Source: Ochotona curzoniae (Eukaryota; Chordata; Mammalia; Lagomorpha; Ochotonidae). Taken from it: a stretch of 64,000 nt of DNA. Below are positions 1 through 10,195 of this stretch, piece after piece (position 1 is the first letter of the stretch; the number at the start of each line of letters is the position of its first letter). Where the stretch lies: the NCBI RefSeq assembly GCF_017591425.1, contig NW_024467101.1, positions 9,560,918-9,624,917 of the forward strand, given 5' to 3'. The position numbers were made by a program, and so were the translations under genes. Below the pieces are notes generated by a model. It was not told where the DNA came from. It did not search any database and saw only the letters and a list, made by a program, of their open reading frames with translations.

Positions 1-331
1 GTTCACGGTCTGCTCGAACCTTCAGGAAAAAAAAATCTCCAGGCACTGCAGACAGACAGCCGTGCGAGAGAGCGAGCGAGCGTCCACCCTAGGCGGAAGC
101 TGTAAGAGGCACTGGGCGACTTGGCCAGTCCAGGAGCTTCGCCCGGCGACCCCATTGTCTGAGCGCCCCGCACCGCTCGCCGCCCACCTCCTCCCTTCCC
201 GTCCCCCCCACCTCCCCAGCCCGGCAGGTCTCGCTTCGGTTGGGGGTGGGGAGTTGAGAACCAGTGTGACTGCCAAGGGAAGGGGGGCGAACAAAGCCAG
301 GCTCCCGCCATTCTCCTCCGCCGGCGCCCTC

Positions 332-333
<2 letters not shown>

Positions 334-390
<57 letters not shown>
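334..390 (+). repeat. Uninterrupted (CAG)19 trinucleotide repeat
   Basis: Nineteen perfect CAG units with no interruption lie about 1.6 kb upstream of the MN1 start codon. In one + frame they read as poly-Ser, but that frame has no upstream ATG. The tract is therefore non-coding promoter or early leader sequence unless non-AUG initiation occurs. Confidence 0.97.
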
Positions 391-392
<2 letters not shown>

Positions 393-551
393 CGGTGCAC
401 CCGGACGCCGGCGCGCGCGCCCCCATGCCCCCCGCACCAGCGAACTGACGCCGGACCCCGAGGCGAGGCGGACCCCCCACTCCAGGAGCTAGGGACTGGT
501 GCGGGTTCGTGTTGGGGGGCCTCGGGAACCAGGACCCGGGACCACCTTAAG

Positions 552-640
552 AGCGAGCCCCGCCCCGGGACCGGAGCTCGGGTAGTGCTGATTGGTGCAA
601 ATGTAATGGCTGAAATTGATTGCTGAAATGCAAAACTTGT
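552..640 (+). promoter_or_regulatory. MN1: Candidate core/proximal promoter block of MN1
   Basis: A GC box (CCCCGCCCC, 558-566) is followed by an inverted CCAAT box (ATTGG, 591-595) and two octamer-like ATGCAAA/GTGCAAAT motifs (about 595-602 and 628-634). This AT-richer pocket stands out inside strongly GC-rich flanks, which often marks conserved promoter sequence. Placement of the promoter here is inferred from motif content. Confidence 0.4.
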
Positions 641-670
641 TGCTGCTTCTCCGGGCTCTGGGCTAGAGGC

Positions 671-704
671 AGACAGAGAGAGAGAGAGGAGAGAGAGAGA
701 GGGG
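671..704 (+). repeat. GA-rich microsatellite
   Basis: An interrupted (GA)n purine tract lies just after the candidate promoter block. Such tracts near promoters can bind GAGA-type factors, but no function is shown here. Confidence 0.85.
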
Positions 705-1223
705 AGCCGAGACCCTCGCGACGCCCCACGCAGAGCGGCCCCCCTCCCAAGCTCCCCGCCCCGCCAGCCTGCACAGGGGTGCGTGGACCACTCCCCCTCC
801 CTCCAGAGCTGCCCCCGCCCCCCGATTCCGGGCTCCGCGGGCGCAGCAGGAACGCCTTCCCTGGGCTCGTCCAGCGTGGCCCCCCAACCCCGTGGTTCCG
901 AGGGCGGGGGAACTCGCCCAGGCACCTCGGGCTTGGAGACGCAGGAAGCCGGCGCCTCCGAGCGACCCAAGCCCGCAACCTCTCCGCGCGCCCTCGCCTG
1001 CCTGCACCCGGCCAGACACCGAACGGAGCAGCAGAGAAAGGCGGCAGGCGGTGGACTTGGCCGCCGAGCGGCGCGCCCGGGCGCAGCGCACCGGCCCGGG
1101 AGGACTCGGCGAGCCGCGCCTTTCCTCCCACCCACCACTCACCTCCTCCCCGTTCCCCCTCCCCGGACCCCTGGCTTGCGCTCCAGCCTGCAGCTTTCTC
1201 GGGCTCCCGAGCCAGCCCCAGCG

Positions 1224-1259
1224 ATGCCCAGGGCAGTCTCCAGCCTTCCTGCTCGCTGA
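1224..1259 (+). other. Upstream ORF, 11 codons
   Basis: ATG at 1224, stop TGA at 1257-1259, 11 codons, about 0.74 kb before the MN1 ATG. If it lies within the transcript it could divert scanning ribosomes. Translation is not demonstrated. Confidence 0.45.
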
Positions 1260-1585
1260 AGAAGCAGCAGCTGCAGACGCCGCCACCGCCTGCCCGCTCA
1301 CTCGCTCGCTTGCCCGGGGGCCGACAGGGACTGTGCGACAGGATCGTGCTCGGCGGAGGCTCAGGCTGCGGTGGCACGGCGGGGGGAAGGACCGCTCTGC
1401 CGGTGCCCCCAGCGCCCGTCGCGGCTGGGAAAAAGGTCTTCGTCCCCTGCCATCAGCTGCTCCCGCCACGGACTCTCGGAGGCTGCGGGCCGCGTCCTGG
1501 GGCTTCCCAGCCGGCCGGATCGGACTTGAGAAGGTGATAGCTCTGCTCTTCCAACCCCCTACCCGCCCCTTGCCCTCCACTTAAC

Positions 1586-1610
1586 TTTTTTTTTTTTTTT
1601 TTTTTTTTTT
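1586..1610 (+). repeat. Homopolymer run of 25 T in the MN1 leader
   Basis: Twenty-five consecutive T residues interrupt GC-rich leader sequence about 390 bp before the start codon. There is no adjoining SINE body, so this is not the tail of a recognisable antisense retroposon. Its length in the assembly may be imprecise. Confidence 0.9.
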
Positions 1611-1690
1611 GGTCCTCGTTCGCCTCGCGGCTCCGTCTAACCTTTACTGCTGCAAACCACTCGCGGCTGTGTGTGCCACCCGCCCCGGGC

Positions 1691-1741
1691 ATGGGCCCCC
1701 CTACACGGGTCCTGGAGGCTCCGCGGCCTCGCAGGATGTGA
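1691..1741 (+). other. Upstream ORF, 16 codons, with in-frame ATG-TGA end
   Basis: ATG at 1691 opens a 16-codon frame ending in TGA at 1739-1741. Its last sense codon is itself an ATG (1736), so a ribosome starting there would meet an immediate start-stop. The frame ends 259 nt before the MN1 ATG. Confidence 0.5.
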
Positions 1742-1949
1742 GAGGCCCAACCCCCGGGGCAGAGCCAGAGCTTTGGGAGAGAAGCGGATCGCACACCGCC
1801 CCCCTCCACCCCCGCCCCCGGCCTCGGCACGACGGGCGGGCTGGTGGTGCGCGCTGTGTGCGCCCCCGCGGAGCTGAGCGTCCCGGAGCGCCCAGTCCCG
1901 GGCTGGAACGAGTAGCTGGCCGGAGGTGCGCGGCGGAGAGCAGGCTGTC

Positions 1950-1961
1950 ATGCCCTATTGA
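1950..1961 (+). other. Minimal upstream ORF (3 codons) 39 nt before the MN1 start
   Basis: ATG-CCC-TAT-TGA. It is the closest ATG upstream of the MN1 start, with 39 nt between its stop and the main ATG. Known minimal uORFs favour re-initiation or leaky scanning. That it regulates MN1 is inference. Confidence 0.5.
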
Positions 1962-2000
1962 TCGGTCCTTGCCGCCCCCCTCCCGCACCCCCCGCCAAGT

Positions 2001-5000
2001 ATGTTTGGGCTGGACCAATTCGAGCCCCAGATCAACAGCAGGAACCCGGGCCAGGGCGAGAGGAACTTTAACGAGAGCGGACTGAGTATGAACGCCCACT
2101 TTAAAGCCCCGGCTTTCCACACAGGAGGGGCCCCCGGTCCCGTGGACCCTGCCCTGAGCGCGCTGGGCGAGCCTCCGATCCTGGGTATGAGCATGGAACC
2201 CTACGGCTTCCACGCACGCGGCCACTCGGAGCTGCACGCAGGGGCGCTGCAGGCGCAGCCCGTGCACGGCTTCTTCAGCGGTCAGCAGCCTCACCACGGC
2301 CATCCGGGCGGCCACCACCCGCACCAGCATCACCCCCACTTTGGGGGCAACTTCGGGGGTCCAGACCCGGGCGCCTCGTGCCTGCACGGGGGTCGCCTGC
2401 TGGGTTACGGTGGAGGAGGCGGCGGCGGCGGTGGCGGCGCAGCCGGTGGCCTGGGCAGCCAGCCTCCCTTCACCGAGGGTTACGAGCACATGGCGGAGAG
2501 CCAGGGCCCGGAGAGTTTCGGCCCGCAACGGCCGGGAAACCTCCCGGACTTCCACAGTTCGGGTGCCTCGGGCCACGCCGTGCCTGCCCCCTGCCTGCCC
2601 CTGGACCAGAGTCCTAACCGGGCCGCCTCCTTCCATGGCTTGCCCGCCTCCAGCGGCTCCGAATCTCACAGCCTGGAGGCCCGAAGGGTGACGAACCAAG
2701 GAGCCGTGGACTCGCTGGAATACAATTACCCGGGCGAGGCGCCCTCGGGACATTTTGACATGTTCTCGCCCACGGACTCCGAGGCCCAACTGCCTCATTA
2801 TGCAGCGGGCCGTCAGCTTCCCGGGGGTGCTTTCCCGGGCGCTTCGGCAATGCCCAGGGCCGCGGGTTTGGTGGGCTTGTCTAAAATGCACGCCCAGCCT
2901 CCGCCCCCGCCGCCGCCGCAGCAGCCCCCGCAGCAAACTCCGCAGCAGCAGCAACCGCCGCCACCACCGCACGGGGTGTTCTTCGAGAGGTTCAGCGGGC
3001 CCCGCAAGATGCCTGCAGGGCTAGAGCCCGGAGTGGCTTCCAGGCACCCGTTGATGCAGCCTCCGCAGCAGGGCCAGCCACCCCCGCAGTCGCAGCCCCC
3101 GCCTCAGCAGCAGCAGCCGCCGCCGCCGCCTCCGGGGCTACTGCTCCGGCAAAACTCGTGCCCGCCTGCGCTCCCGCGGCCCCAGCAGGGAGAAGCGAGC
3201 ACGCCCAGCGGCGGCCTGCAGGACGGGGGCCCCATGCTGCCGAGCCAGCACGCCCAGTTCGAGTACCCCATCCACCGGCTGGAGAACCGGAGCATGCACC
3301 CTTACTCGGAGCCCCTCTTCAACCCACAGCACCCCGCGCCTCAGCAAGGGCCCAACCAGCGGCTGCAGCATTTCGATGCGCCCCCTTACATGAACGTGGC
3401 CAAAAGGCCGCGCTTCGACTTCCCGGGTAGCGCGGGGGTGGACCGTTGCGCTTCGTGGAACGGGAGCGTGCACAACGGTGGAGCCCTGGACAATCACCTC
3501 TCGCCCTCAGCCTACCCGGGCCTGCCTGGCGAGTTCACACCGCCCGTGCCCGACAGCTTCCCCTCTGGGCCTCCCTTGCAGCACCCAGCCCCGGACCACC
3601 AATCCCTGCAGCAGCAGCAGCAACAGCAGCAGCAACAGCAGCAGCAGCAACAGCAGCAGCGCCAAAACGCGGCCCTCATGATCAAACAGATGGCGTCGCG
3701 GAACCAACAGCAGCAGCGGCTTCGCCAGCCCAGCTTGGCCCAGCTAGGCCACCCCGGCGACGTGGGCCAGGGCGGCCTGGTGCACGGAGGCCCGGTGGGC
3801 GGCTTGGCACAGCCGAACTTTGAGCGCGATGGCAGCAGCGCGGGCGCGGGGCGCCTGGGCCCCTTCGAGCAGCAGGCGCCGCACTTGGCGCAAGAGAGCG
3901 CGTGGTTTCCAGGTCCGCACCCACCGCCCGGAGACCTGCTACCGCGCAGGATGGGCGGCTCAGGGCTGCCGGGCGACTGCGGCCCGCACGACCCTAGCCT
4001 GGCGCCTCCTCCCCCGCCTCCTGGGGGCTCGGGGGTGCTATTCCGAGGTCCCCTGCAGGAACCGCTGAGGCTGCCCGGGGAAGGCCACGTGTCCGCGCTG
4101 TCGTCGCCCGGCCTGCAGTTCGGGGGTAGCCTGGCTGGTCTGGGCCAGTTGCAATCGCCCGGGGCCGGGGTGGGACTGCCCGGAGCTCCCGCGGAGCGTC
4201 GACCCCCGCCGCCGCCGCCACCACCACCGGATTTCGCGGCGCCGGCGCTCGGGGGTCAGCCGGGTTTTCCGTTCGGCGCAGCGAGCCGGCAGGCCACCCC
4301 GCACAGCGGCCCAGGCGTGAACTCGCCCCCGAGCGCGGGCGGCAGCGGTGGTGGCAGCGGCGGGGGCTCGGGCGGGGGCGGCGGCGGTGGCTCGGGCGGG
4401 GGCGCTTACCCGCCGCAGCCCGACTTCCAGCCCAGCCAGCGCGCCTCGGCCAGCAAGCTAGGCGCGCTCTCGCTGGGTTCTTTCAACAAGCCCAGCTCCA
4501 AGGACAACCTGTTCGGCCAGAGCTGCCTGGCCGCGCTGTCCACTGCCTGCCAGAACATGATTGCCAGCCTCGGGGCGCCCAATCTGAACGTGACCTTCAA
4601 CAAAAAGAACCCACCCGAGGGCAAGAGGAAGTTGAGCCAGAACGACCCCGATGGCTCGGCCGCGGCGGCCGTGGCTGGCCACCCGGGCTCGGATTACTTC
4701 CCCGGAGGGACTGCGTCCGGGGCCCCAGGTTCCGGAGTAGGAGGTGGCGGTCCGCCCGGGACCAGCAGCAGCGGCTCCAAGACGTCGGGGCCGTCTAACC
4801 CTCCCGCCCAGGGGGACGGCACCAGCTTATCCCCCAACTACACCTTGGAGGCCACGTCGGGGAACGACAGCAAGTCGGTCCCCGGGGGCGGCGGCCGGGG
4901 CCGGGGGCGCAGAAAAAGGGACAGTGGCCATGTGAGCCCTGGGACCTTCTTCGACAAGTACGCGGCGGCGGCTGCTGCGGCGGCGGCTCCGGACAGCGGG

Positions 5001-5931
5001 GGCGCGCCTGGGGTGAGCCCGGGGCAGCCGCAACCTTCGGGAGCCGGCGGCGCCAGTGGCAGTGGTGGTGGTCAGGTGGGCTCCGCCAGCGAGGCGCGCG
5101 GGGCCCCTACACCCCACGAGAAGGCTCTGACGTCGCCCACGTGGGCTAAGGGGGCCGACCTGCTGCTGGGGGACCAGCCGGACCTCATGGCATCCCTGGA
5201 CGGCGGTGCCAAGACGGACGGGAGCTCGCCGCACGTGGGGGAGTTCGCCTCCGACGAGGTGAGCACCAGCTACGCCAATGAGGACGAGGTGTCGTCCAGT
5301 TCCGACAACCCCCCGGCCTTGGCTAGAGCCAGCAGGAGCCCGCTGGTGACCGGCTCGCCAAAACTGCCTCCCCGAGGGGTGGGCGTGGGCGCCGGTGAAC
5401 ACGGACCCAAGGCGCCTCCGCCTCCGCTCGGCCTGGGTATCCTGTCTACCTCTGCCTCCACCCCTGACAGCTACGGCGGGGGCGGGGGCGCCGGCCATCC
5501 GGGCACGCCGGGCCTGGAGCAGGTCCGGACCCCGACCAGCAGCAGCGGTGGTGGTGGCGGTGGCAGCGGCGGCAGCGCCCCTCCGCCCCCCGACGAGATC
5601 CACCCGCTGGAAATCCTTCAGGCCCAGATCCAGCTACAGAGACAGCAGTTCAGCATCTCCGAGGACCAGCCCCTGGGGCTTAAGGGCGGCAAGAAGGGCG
5701 AATGCGCCGTCGGGGCGGCCGGCGCACAGAACGGAGATGCCGAGCTGGGCAGCTGCTGTTCCGAAGCTGTCAAGAGCGCCATGAGTACGATCGACTTAGA
5801 CACCCTGATGGCCGAGCACAGCGCCGCCTGGTACATGCCCGCAGACAAGGCCCTGGTGGACGGTGCGGACGACGACAAGACGCTGGCACCCTGGGAGAAG
5901 GCCAAGCCCCAGAATCCCAACAATAAAGAAG
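2001..5931 (+). CDS. MN1: MN1 transcriptional regulator, coding exon 1 (residues 1-1310 and base 1 of codon 1311)
   Basis: The product matches my memory of human MN1 nearly throughout, from the N-terminal [10 protein letters not shown] to NPNNKE at the exon end. MN1 is a large, mostly disordered nuclear coactivator. It is reported to act with p300 and the p160 factor RAC3 on retinoid-receptor targets and to associate with BAF chromatin remodelling. It is needed for craniofacial development and is fused to ETV6 in myeloid leukaemia. Visible here: ten Gly at 137-146; Pro/Gln-rich segments from 299 and about 354-378; poly-Gln 537-553; a Gly/Ser tract near 778-801; a basic RRKR patch at 970-973 that could be a nuclear localisation signal; nine Ala at 988-996; and the conserved block containing [11 protein letters not shown] late in the exon. 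No folded domain is recognisable. The start ATG has A at -3. The exon ends G|GT at 5931/5932, and codon 1311 (Ala) is completed by exon 2. The full product is 1370 residues. Confidence 0.97.
3609..3659 (+). repeat. MN1: Poly-Gln tract (17 Gln) in MN1, CAG with CAA interruptions
   Basis: Seventeen Gln codons (residues 537-553) are ordered 4 CAG, CAA, 3 CAG, CAA, 4 CAG, CAA, 3 CAG. From memory, human MN1 has a noticeably longer Gln run here. The CAA codons interrupt the CAG repeat and should limit slippage. Confidence 0.95.
4336..4404 (+). repeat. MN1: Gly/Ser-coding G-rich tract in MN1
   Basis: This stretch encodes about 23 residues, almost all Gly and Ser, with many GGC/GGG codons. It has repeated runs of three or more G on the coding strand, so it could form G-quadruplexes in DNA or mRNA. 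It is one of the places where this protein seems longer than human MN1. Confidence 0.85.
4962..4988 (+). repeat. MN1: Nine-alanine tract in MN1
   Basis: The GCG/GCT codons encode residues 988-996, right after the FFDKY motif. As I recall, human MN1 has only two Ala near this point, so this looks like a lineage-specific expansion. Confidence 0.85.
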
Positions 5932-5937
5932 GTACCC
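5929..5937 (+). other. MN1: MN1 exon 1 splice donor
   Basis: AAG|GTACCC. The exonic AAG and intronic GTA are standard, but +4 to +6 are C rather than AGT, so U1 pairing is weak. The position is fixed by exact joining of codon 1311 to the known MN1 C-terminus in exon 2. Confidence 0.9.
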
Positions 5938-7540
5938 GCGCGTGCGCTCTTGTCCCCTGCTCCATACCCACTGCTGGCCCTTGACCCTTGGCTCACTTGG
6001 GACCTCTGCTGGAGGCTGGCCGACCCTGCTCAGAGCCTTCCCCCCTCTCCCTTACTTTGGTCCCACCCAGCGCTGGGGGGTGGGAGCGCACTCGTGCATG
6101 CCTTGTCTACCTGGCCCAGGTGCTGCCGTTCAGCAGACTAACCCCACGGGGTTCCCTTTGGGAAACTCCAGGCCAGTCCTTGCTCCCTGTCCTAGTGTTC
6201 TTGAGTTGCTGGTGTGTGTGTGGGGGGGGTACCCAGTGTCTTGGGGGTAAGCACCCCCCTTGTATCCCAGCGTCCTTGCAGCTTCCTCTACTCTTTTAGG
6301 AGTTGGGTGCCCCCCTCCCCCTTTCCCAGGAAGTTGTGTTAACACCTGCTGTAACCTTTCCCCCAGTTAGTGCCGACTTTGGTGGTGGTGGTGGAGGTGG
6401 AAGTTAGCACCCTAGCATCCTTCAGAGGGAGCTTCTGACATCTGCTCCTTAATGAAGAGCTGTTTGTCTTCTTAACTTTTAGAATTTAGTGGGGGGCACT
6501 AGGGAGCTGTCTGCTTGTGAGAGGTAGGTAACCTTTCCAGGGTCCGTCTCCTTGACATTTGGTGTGGCACCTTGCTCCCCGCTCCCCGGGACTGGGCAGG
6601 TTGGGATTTCTTGGGCAGAGAGAGCAGCTCCCCTCGATCTGCACATCATTTGTGGTTGGAGCAGGGAGACGTATTCCTAAGACACAAAGGACTTACGTTG
6701 GTCAGTAGCATGCTTGGTGTGGGTGACAGATGTTCCGTCCCAGCTCTCGTTTGCATTTAAGGGACCCCCTCATTCCCCCCAACCCCGCTCCTTTCAAGGT
6801 TTTGAGGTCTTTAAGGTGGGAGGGATGGGAAAGAAGAAGTAGACACCTCCACCACCTCAATCTCTGGCTGGTCTGTAATAGCAGTTCTCTTTAACCTGCA
6901 CTTAACTGCTGCTGCGGCACATGCCTGTTTCATTTTAATAGGGCTTTAAAAATATATAGCTAATGGATTCCTAAAAATTAGGTACTACCCTTCCTTCATG
7001 TGCCTCCCTCTACCACACATACTTCTATTGGAGACCCTAGCGGAAGCCTCTTGGTCTCACCAGGCGGACTGTGGCCAGGTGGAGACGGACTGGCGATTGG
7101 ACCCCGTCTTTCTTACCAAATACGTTCCTCAGTTCTTGCCTTGGGTACTTCCCCGTCTGCCTTCTCTCTTCCCAACCCTCTCCTACATTGCAATATCTCT
7201 TGACCCTAGATTTAAGGTGAGGGTAGGTTTCAGGAGGAGGAGGAGGGCCGGGCTGGAGTTGGTGTGGGGGTAATTCCTAACTCGGGGTGTGTGTATGGGG
7301 GGGCAGGTTTCAGGGTGCCCATCCCAAGGAGCTTTCCTACTCAGGTTTGGTGCCTCATGGAAATGGCCTGAAGGCTTTTCTCTTTGTCTGCCCTACTGCC
7401 CAGCCCGGGGCCGCCCGGCTGCGCACTCTCTCACTTGAAGCGGGGTATTTAGCATGCGTGACAGACACTGGGACCAGCCATCAGCATTCTACAGCTTTCT
7501 CCCAGGCAAGGCCATAAATTGGTTAGTTTGGGACCCTCGG

Positions 7541-7576
7541 TTTCTTTCTTTCTTTCTTTCTTTCTTTTTTTTTTTA
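7541..7576 (+). repeat. (TTTC)n plus poly-T microsatellite
   Basis: About six TTTC units run into a T homopolymer. It is a pyrimidine tract on the gene's sense strand. Confidence 0.9.
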
Positions 7577-8689
7577 ATGGAGTTGGACATAGCATCCTGC
7601 TGACTGCTTCCCTCCCCGCGTCCCTCTGTCCCGCTCCCTTCTCTTTTATTTTCTTGTACACAACATCTCGATCTGGCCCCAATCGATCGATAGCTGGTTA
7701 GCGCAAATCTCAGCCGTGTCACTCCTACCTGGGCTGGCCTGCCTGCCCCTCCTCCACTTCTCCCTTCGTCTCCCATTCCACACTCACCCCCTCTCCATAA
7801 TGAAGAACCTATTGGCCAAAATTGAGTGAGAAAAGTTAAAAACAAAGCAACACAAACTCAGTTTGTAGAATGAAGCAAGAAAAAAAAAAAAAAACACAAA
7901 ACCCGTAGTGCTTATCCTATTGAATCTTGGTATAGGCTGGGTGGAGAAGAGAGAGATCCTCATGAGACTGTGTACCAGGAGTCTGTCCCTTCCCAGTTCT
8001 TGTGTCCTTACACAGGGAGGCCCGAATGCAAGCTGAGAAGGCAGAAAAGGTCATGACGGAGACCATTTGTCTTGTTGGTGTCATCTACAGCGGAGTTAGC
8101 TGGGCACGCGTATTTGTGGGAAACGGTGGCTGGTCCCTCTGGGGTTGCCATGAGACCCTCTGCAGATGGAGCAGAGGTCCAGGGATTTCCTTCAGAGCCT
8201 GATGGAGCCGGACGCCTCGGGCTGGGACTCCTGCTGGACTTCCTGTGTCTGCCACTCTGTCAAGAGGGAAGGACCAGTTCTTAGTTGGAGCGTTGCATCG
8301 GGGTCGGTGGATGCTCCCAGCAGCCTTGACGCGGGTTGCTTATGGCTCTGATTCCTATTCCTGCTCCCTGACAGGTCGTAAATAAGGATGATTTCAACTT
8401 TTCAATCGGATAACACCCTACAGTTCTGACTGTGCATGCTGGCTAAGTAGGTGTATAGGGCTGCTTCTGGCTCCACTGTCTCACTGAAAATCAGAGCAGA
8501 ACCCGAGAGGGAAGAGATGAGGGGGACAAAAAAAATCCCAAATGAGGAAAAGCAAAATGTCCTGAATTCCTTGCACATGTTGCCTAGGGGCCGCTAGGCC
8601 AGGGAGCTGTGATGTCCAGTGGCTCTTGGCATCTCCTCCCAGCAAGCATGGTGGTCCATGCTCCTCCCCTGTCCCCCGTCCCCTCTCCG

Positions 8690-8830
8690 ACGAAGCCCGC
8701 TCGTGTCATGATATTTTGTCACGCCATAAAACACACCGCTGCTGATGTGATTAAATATTAACACCGTTTTGGAAATTCTCCTTTCCGATAACAAAATGTG
8801 AGCCACCAGCCGAGCTCGGATTGGTTGGAA
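8690..8830. promoter_or_regulatory. Candidate conserved intronic regulatory element
   Basis: A repeat-free, AT-rich patch with a caudal/posterior-Hox-type CCATAAA (8724-8730), a GATTAAATATTAA stretch (about 8749-8761) and a GATAAC GATA site (8787-8792). Conservation is inferred from texture, not measured. Confidence 0.3.
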
Positions 8831-9136
8831 GGATGGCATGAGGTGTGTGGCGACTGGTTTGGGCCCAAGTGACTGTATAGGTTGTGTCCGTAGGCTGGTG
8901 ATGGGTAGGTGGACATGCTCTTAAAGTCCAGGCCAGGAGCCCATGGAGCGAGGCACTGGGTTTGCCCAGGAGGACCGTGTCCCCAGAATTCTTCATCCAA
9001 CTCCCAGATTCCTGCCACTTTAAGATATGAAAGCTTTAGGTCTGTATAAACTTGGGTCTGGGGGAGGTGTGGTGGGGGACAGGCAAAGAAAGAATAGCTT
9101 GAGGGTTGGGTCTAGGGTGACAGGAGGTCGCGAATT

Positions 9137-9157
9137 GTTTTTGTTGTTGTTGTTGTT
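9137..9157 (+). repeat. (TTG)n repeat at the tail of a minus-strand SINE
   Basis: TTG units precede the 3' end of the antisense SINE that follows, consistent with a degenerated (CAA)n tail. Confidence 0.8.
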
Positions 9158-9158
9158 A

Positions 9159-9425
9159 ATATCTTCCCTCCATTGATTCATTCCCTAAGCAGCAGTGTCT
9201 GCTGGAGCTGTGTCTATCCAAAGCCAAGAGCCTGGAGCCTCTTCTGGGTCTCCCACACGGGTGCAGGGTCTCCCAAGGCTTTGGGCCGTCCTCGACTGCC
9301 AACCCAGGCCACAAGCAGGGAGCTGGATGGGAAGCGGGGCTGCAGGGATTAGAATGGACACCCATGTGGGATCCCGGCGTGTGCGAGGCGAGGACTTTAG
9401 CCACTAGGCTACTGTGCTGAGCCCT
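9159..9425 (-). mobile_element. Lagomorph C-type SINE, minus strand
   Basis: Read on the minus strand, it runs from a tRNA-like head (9425 side: cactgtagcctagtggctaaag) through the diagnostic TGTGGCCTGGG and GGAGACCC blocks. The internal TCTAATCC variant marks the pika-like subfamily. It is the only SINE in the first 12 kb of the intron. Confidence 0.9.
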
Positions 9426-10158
9426 AGAGTGAGTTTTCAGAGAGTTTGCAAAATTGTCCACTTGACTTTGCAAAAGGTGCGTGTGTGGCTATAGTGAAAT
9501 TGCCAGAGAGAGAAGGCAAGTGCAATAGGCTATGAAAAAATTGATGATTATAGAGAAAGAGAAAAAATAATAGCAGATCGATCACAGATATTACATCAGA
9601 AAACGTGCGTTTTTCTCTTCCTGCCCCCAGCGATTTTCAAAAGTTGAAATGGCTTTTTTTTTTTTCCATAGTGAGTTGATCTGAACTTACTTTCTCTGCG
9701 AATATTCCTGCATCTTACTTAACATGGGAGCTGGACTCCACATGCTGTCAACCCAGACGCTGGGCTTAAAGTCCACAGACCATCCTGCCGTCACTTTTAT
9801 TATTATTTTGGTTCCCAAGAGTGGCATCTTCATGGTAGTGCAGGGGCTATTTTTGGAGTTTCACGCCCCTCTCTCAACGTTCCAGGCAGAATGGAATAAA
9901 GCAATGTGGAGGTACAGGGGGTAGCCGAAACTTGTGCACTTTGCCTGGACCTGGGTTAGACCCCTCTGATGGTGGTGCCAGTGGTTCTAGACTCCGGAGC
10001 CAATACCAAAGAAAACCCGCTGTTTTCTCAGTTTGGTTTACCTCCTTCCTGCCCTGTGGGGAGGATTGTGAAGGCTCGCTTAGACTTGTTTGGAGAAATC
10101 AAGAAAGCTTGCAATTCCATTTCCCTTTCGAAGCCGCTCAGCACGGTCACCAGCCTCC

Positions 10159-10195
10159 GTGTGTGTGTGTGCGTGTGTGCGTGTGTGTGTGTGTG
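10159..10195 (+). repeat. (GT)n microsatellite
   Basis: GT repeats with two GC interruptions. Confidence 0.95.

Larger units (their letters stand above)
1..2000 (+). promoter_or_regulatory. MN1: CpG-rich 5' flank and leader of MN1
   Basis: The stretch is very GC-rich, with frequent CG dinucleotides that continue through coding exon 1, as expected of a CpG-island promoter. No TATA box is evident near a plausible start site, so initiation is probably dispersed. The exact transcription start cannot be read from the sequence. It holds a CAG repeat, a GC box with an inverted CCAAT box, a GA repeat, a run of 25 T and several short upstream ATG frames, each listed separately. Long frames on both strands here have Pro/Arg/Gly/Ser-rich translations typical of GC-rich DNA and are not genes. 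Confidence 0.85.
5932..9158. other. Proximal intron segment without a gene
   Basis: The first 50 bases would extend the MN1 frame by 17 codons to a TGA at 5982-5984 if unspliced. The rest holds a GGT-rich patch (about 6379-6401), a TTTC repeat (7541-7576), an A-run (about 7880-7894) and an AT-rich patch (8690-8830). I see no SINE. Confidence 0.7.

Noticed and set aside
62..448. Frame with a poly-Ser run over the CAG repeat
   Set aside because: No upstream ATG in this frame; its nominal start is GTG. Treated as non-coding repeat.
663..1580. Overlapping 230-305-codon frames on both strands of the 5' flank
   Set aside because: All are open because stop codons are rare in CpG-island DNA; residue composition is random-like.
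1701..2972. 423-codon antisense frame over the MN1 leader and start
   Set aside because: Arg/Leu/Gly/Val-rich translation from GC-rich exon DNA. It is a shadow of MN1, with no recognisable domain.
4827..5603. 258-codon antisense frame inside MN1 exon 1
   Set aside because: Compositional shadow of the Gly/Ala-coding sense strand.
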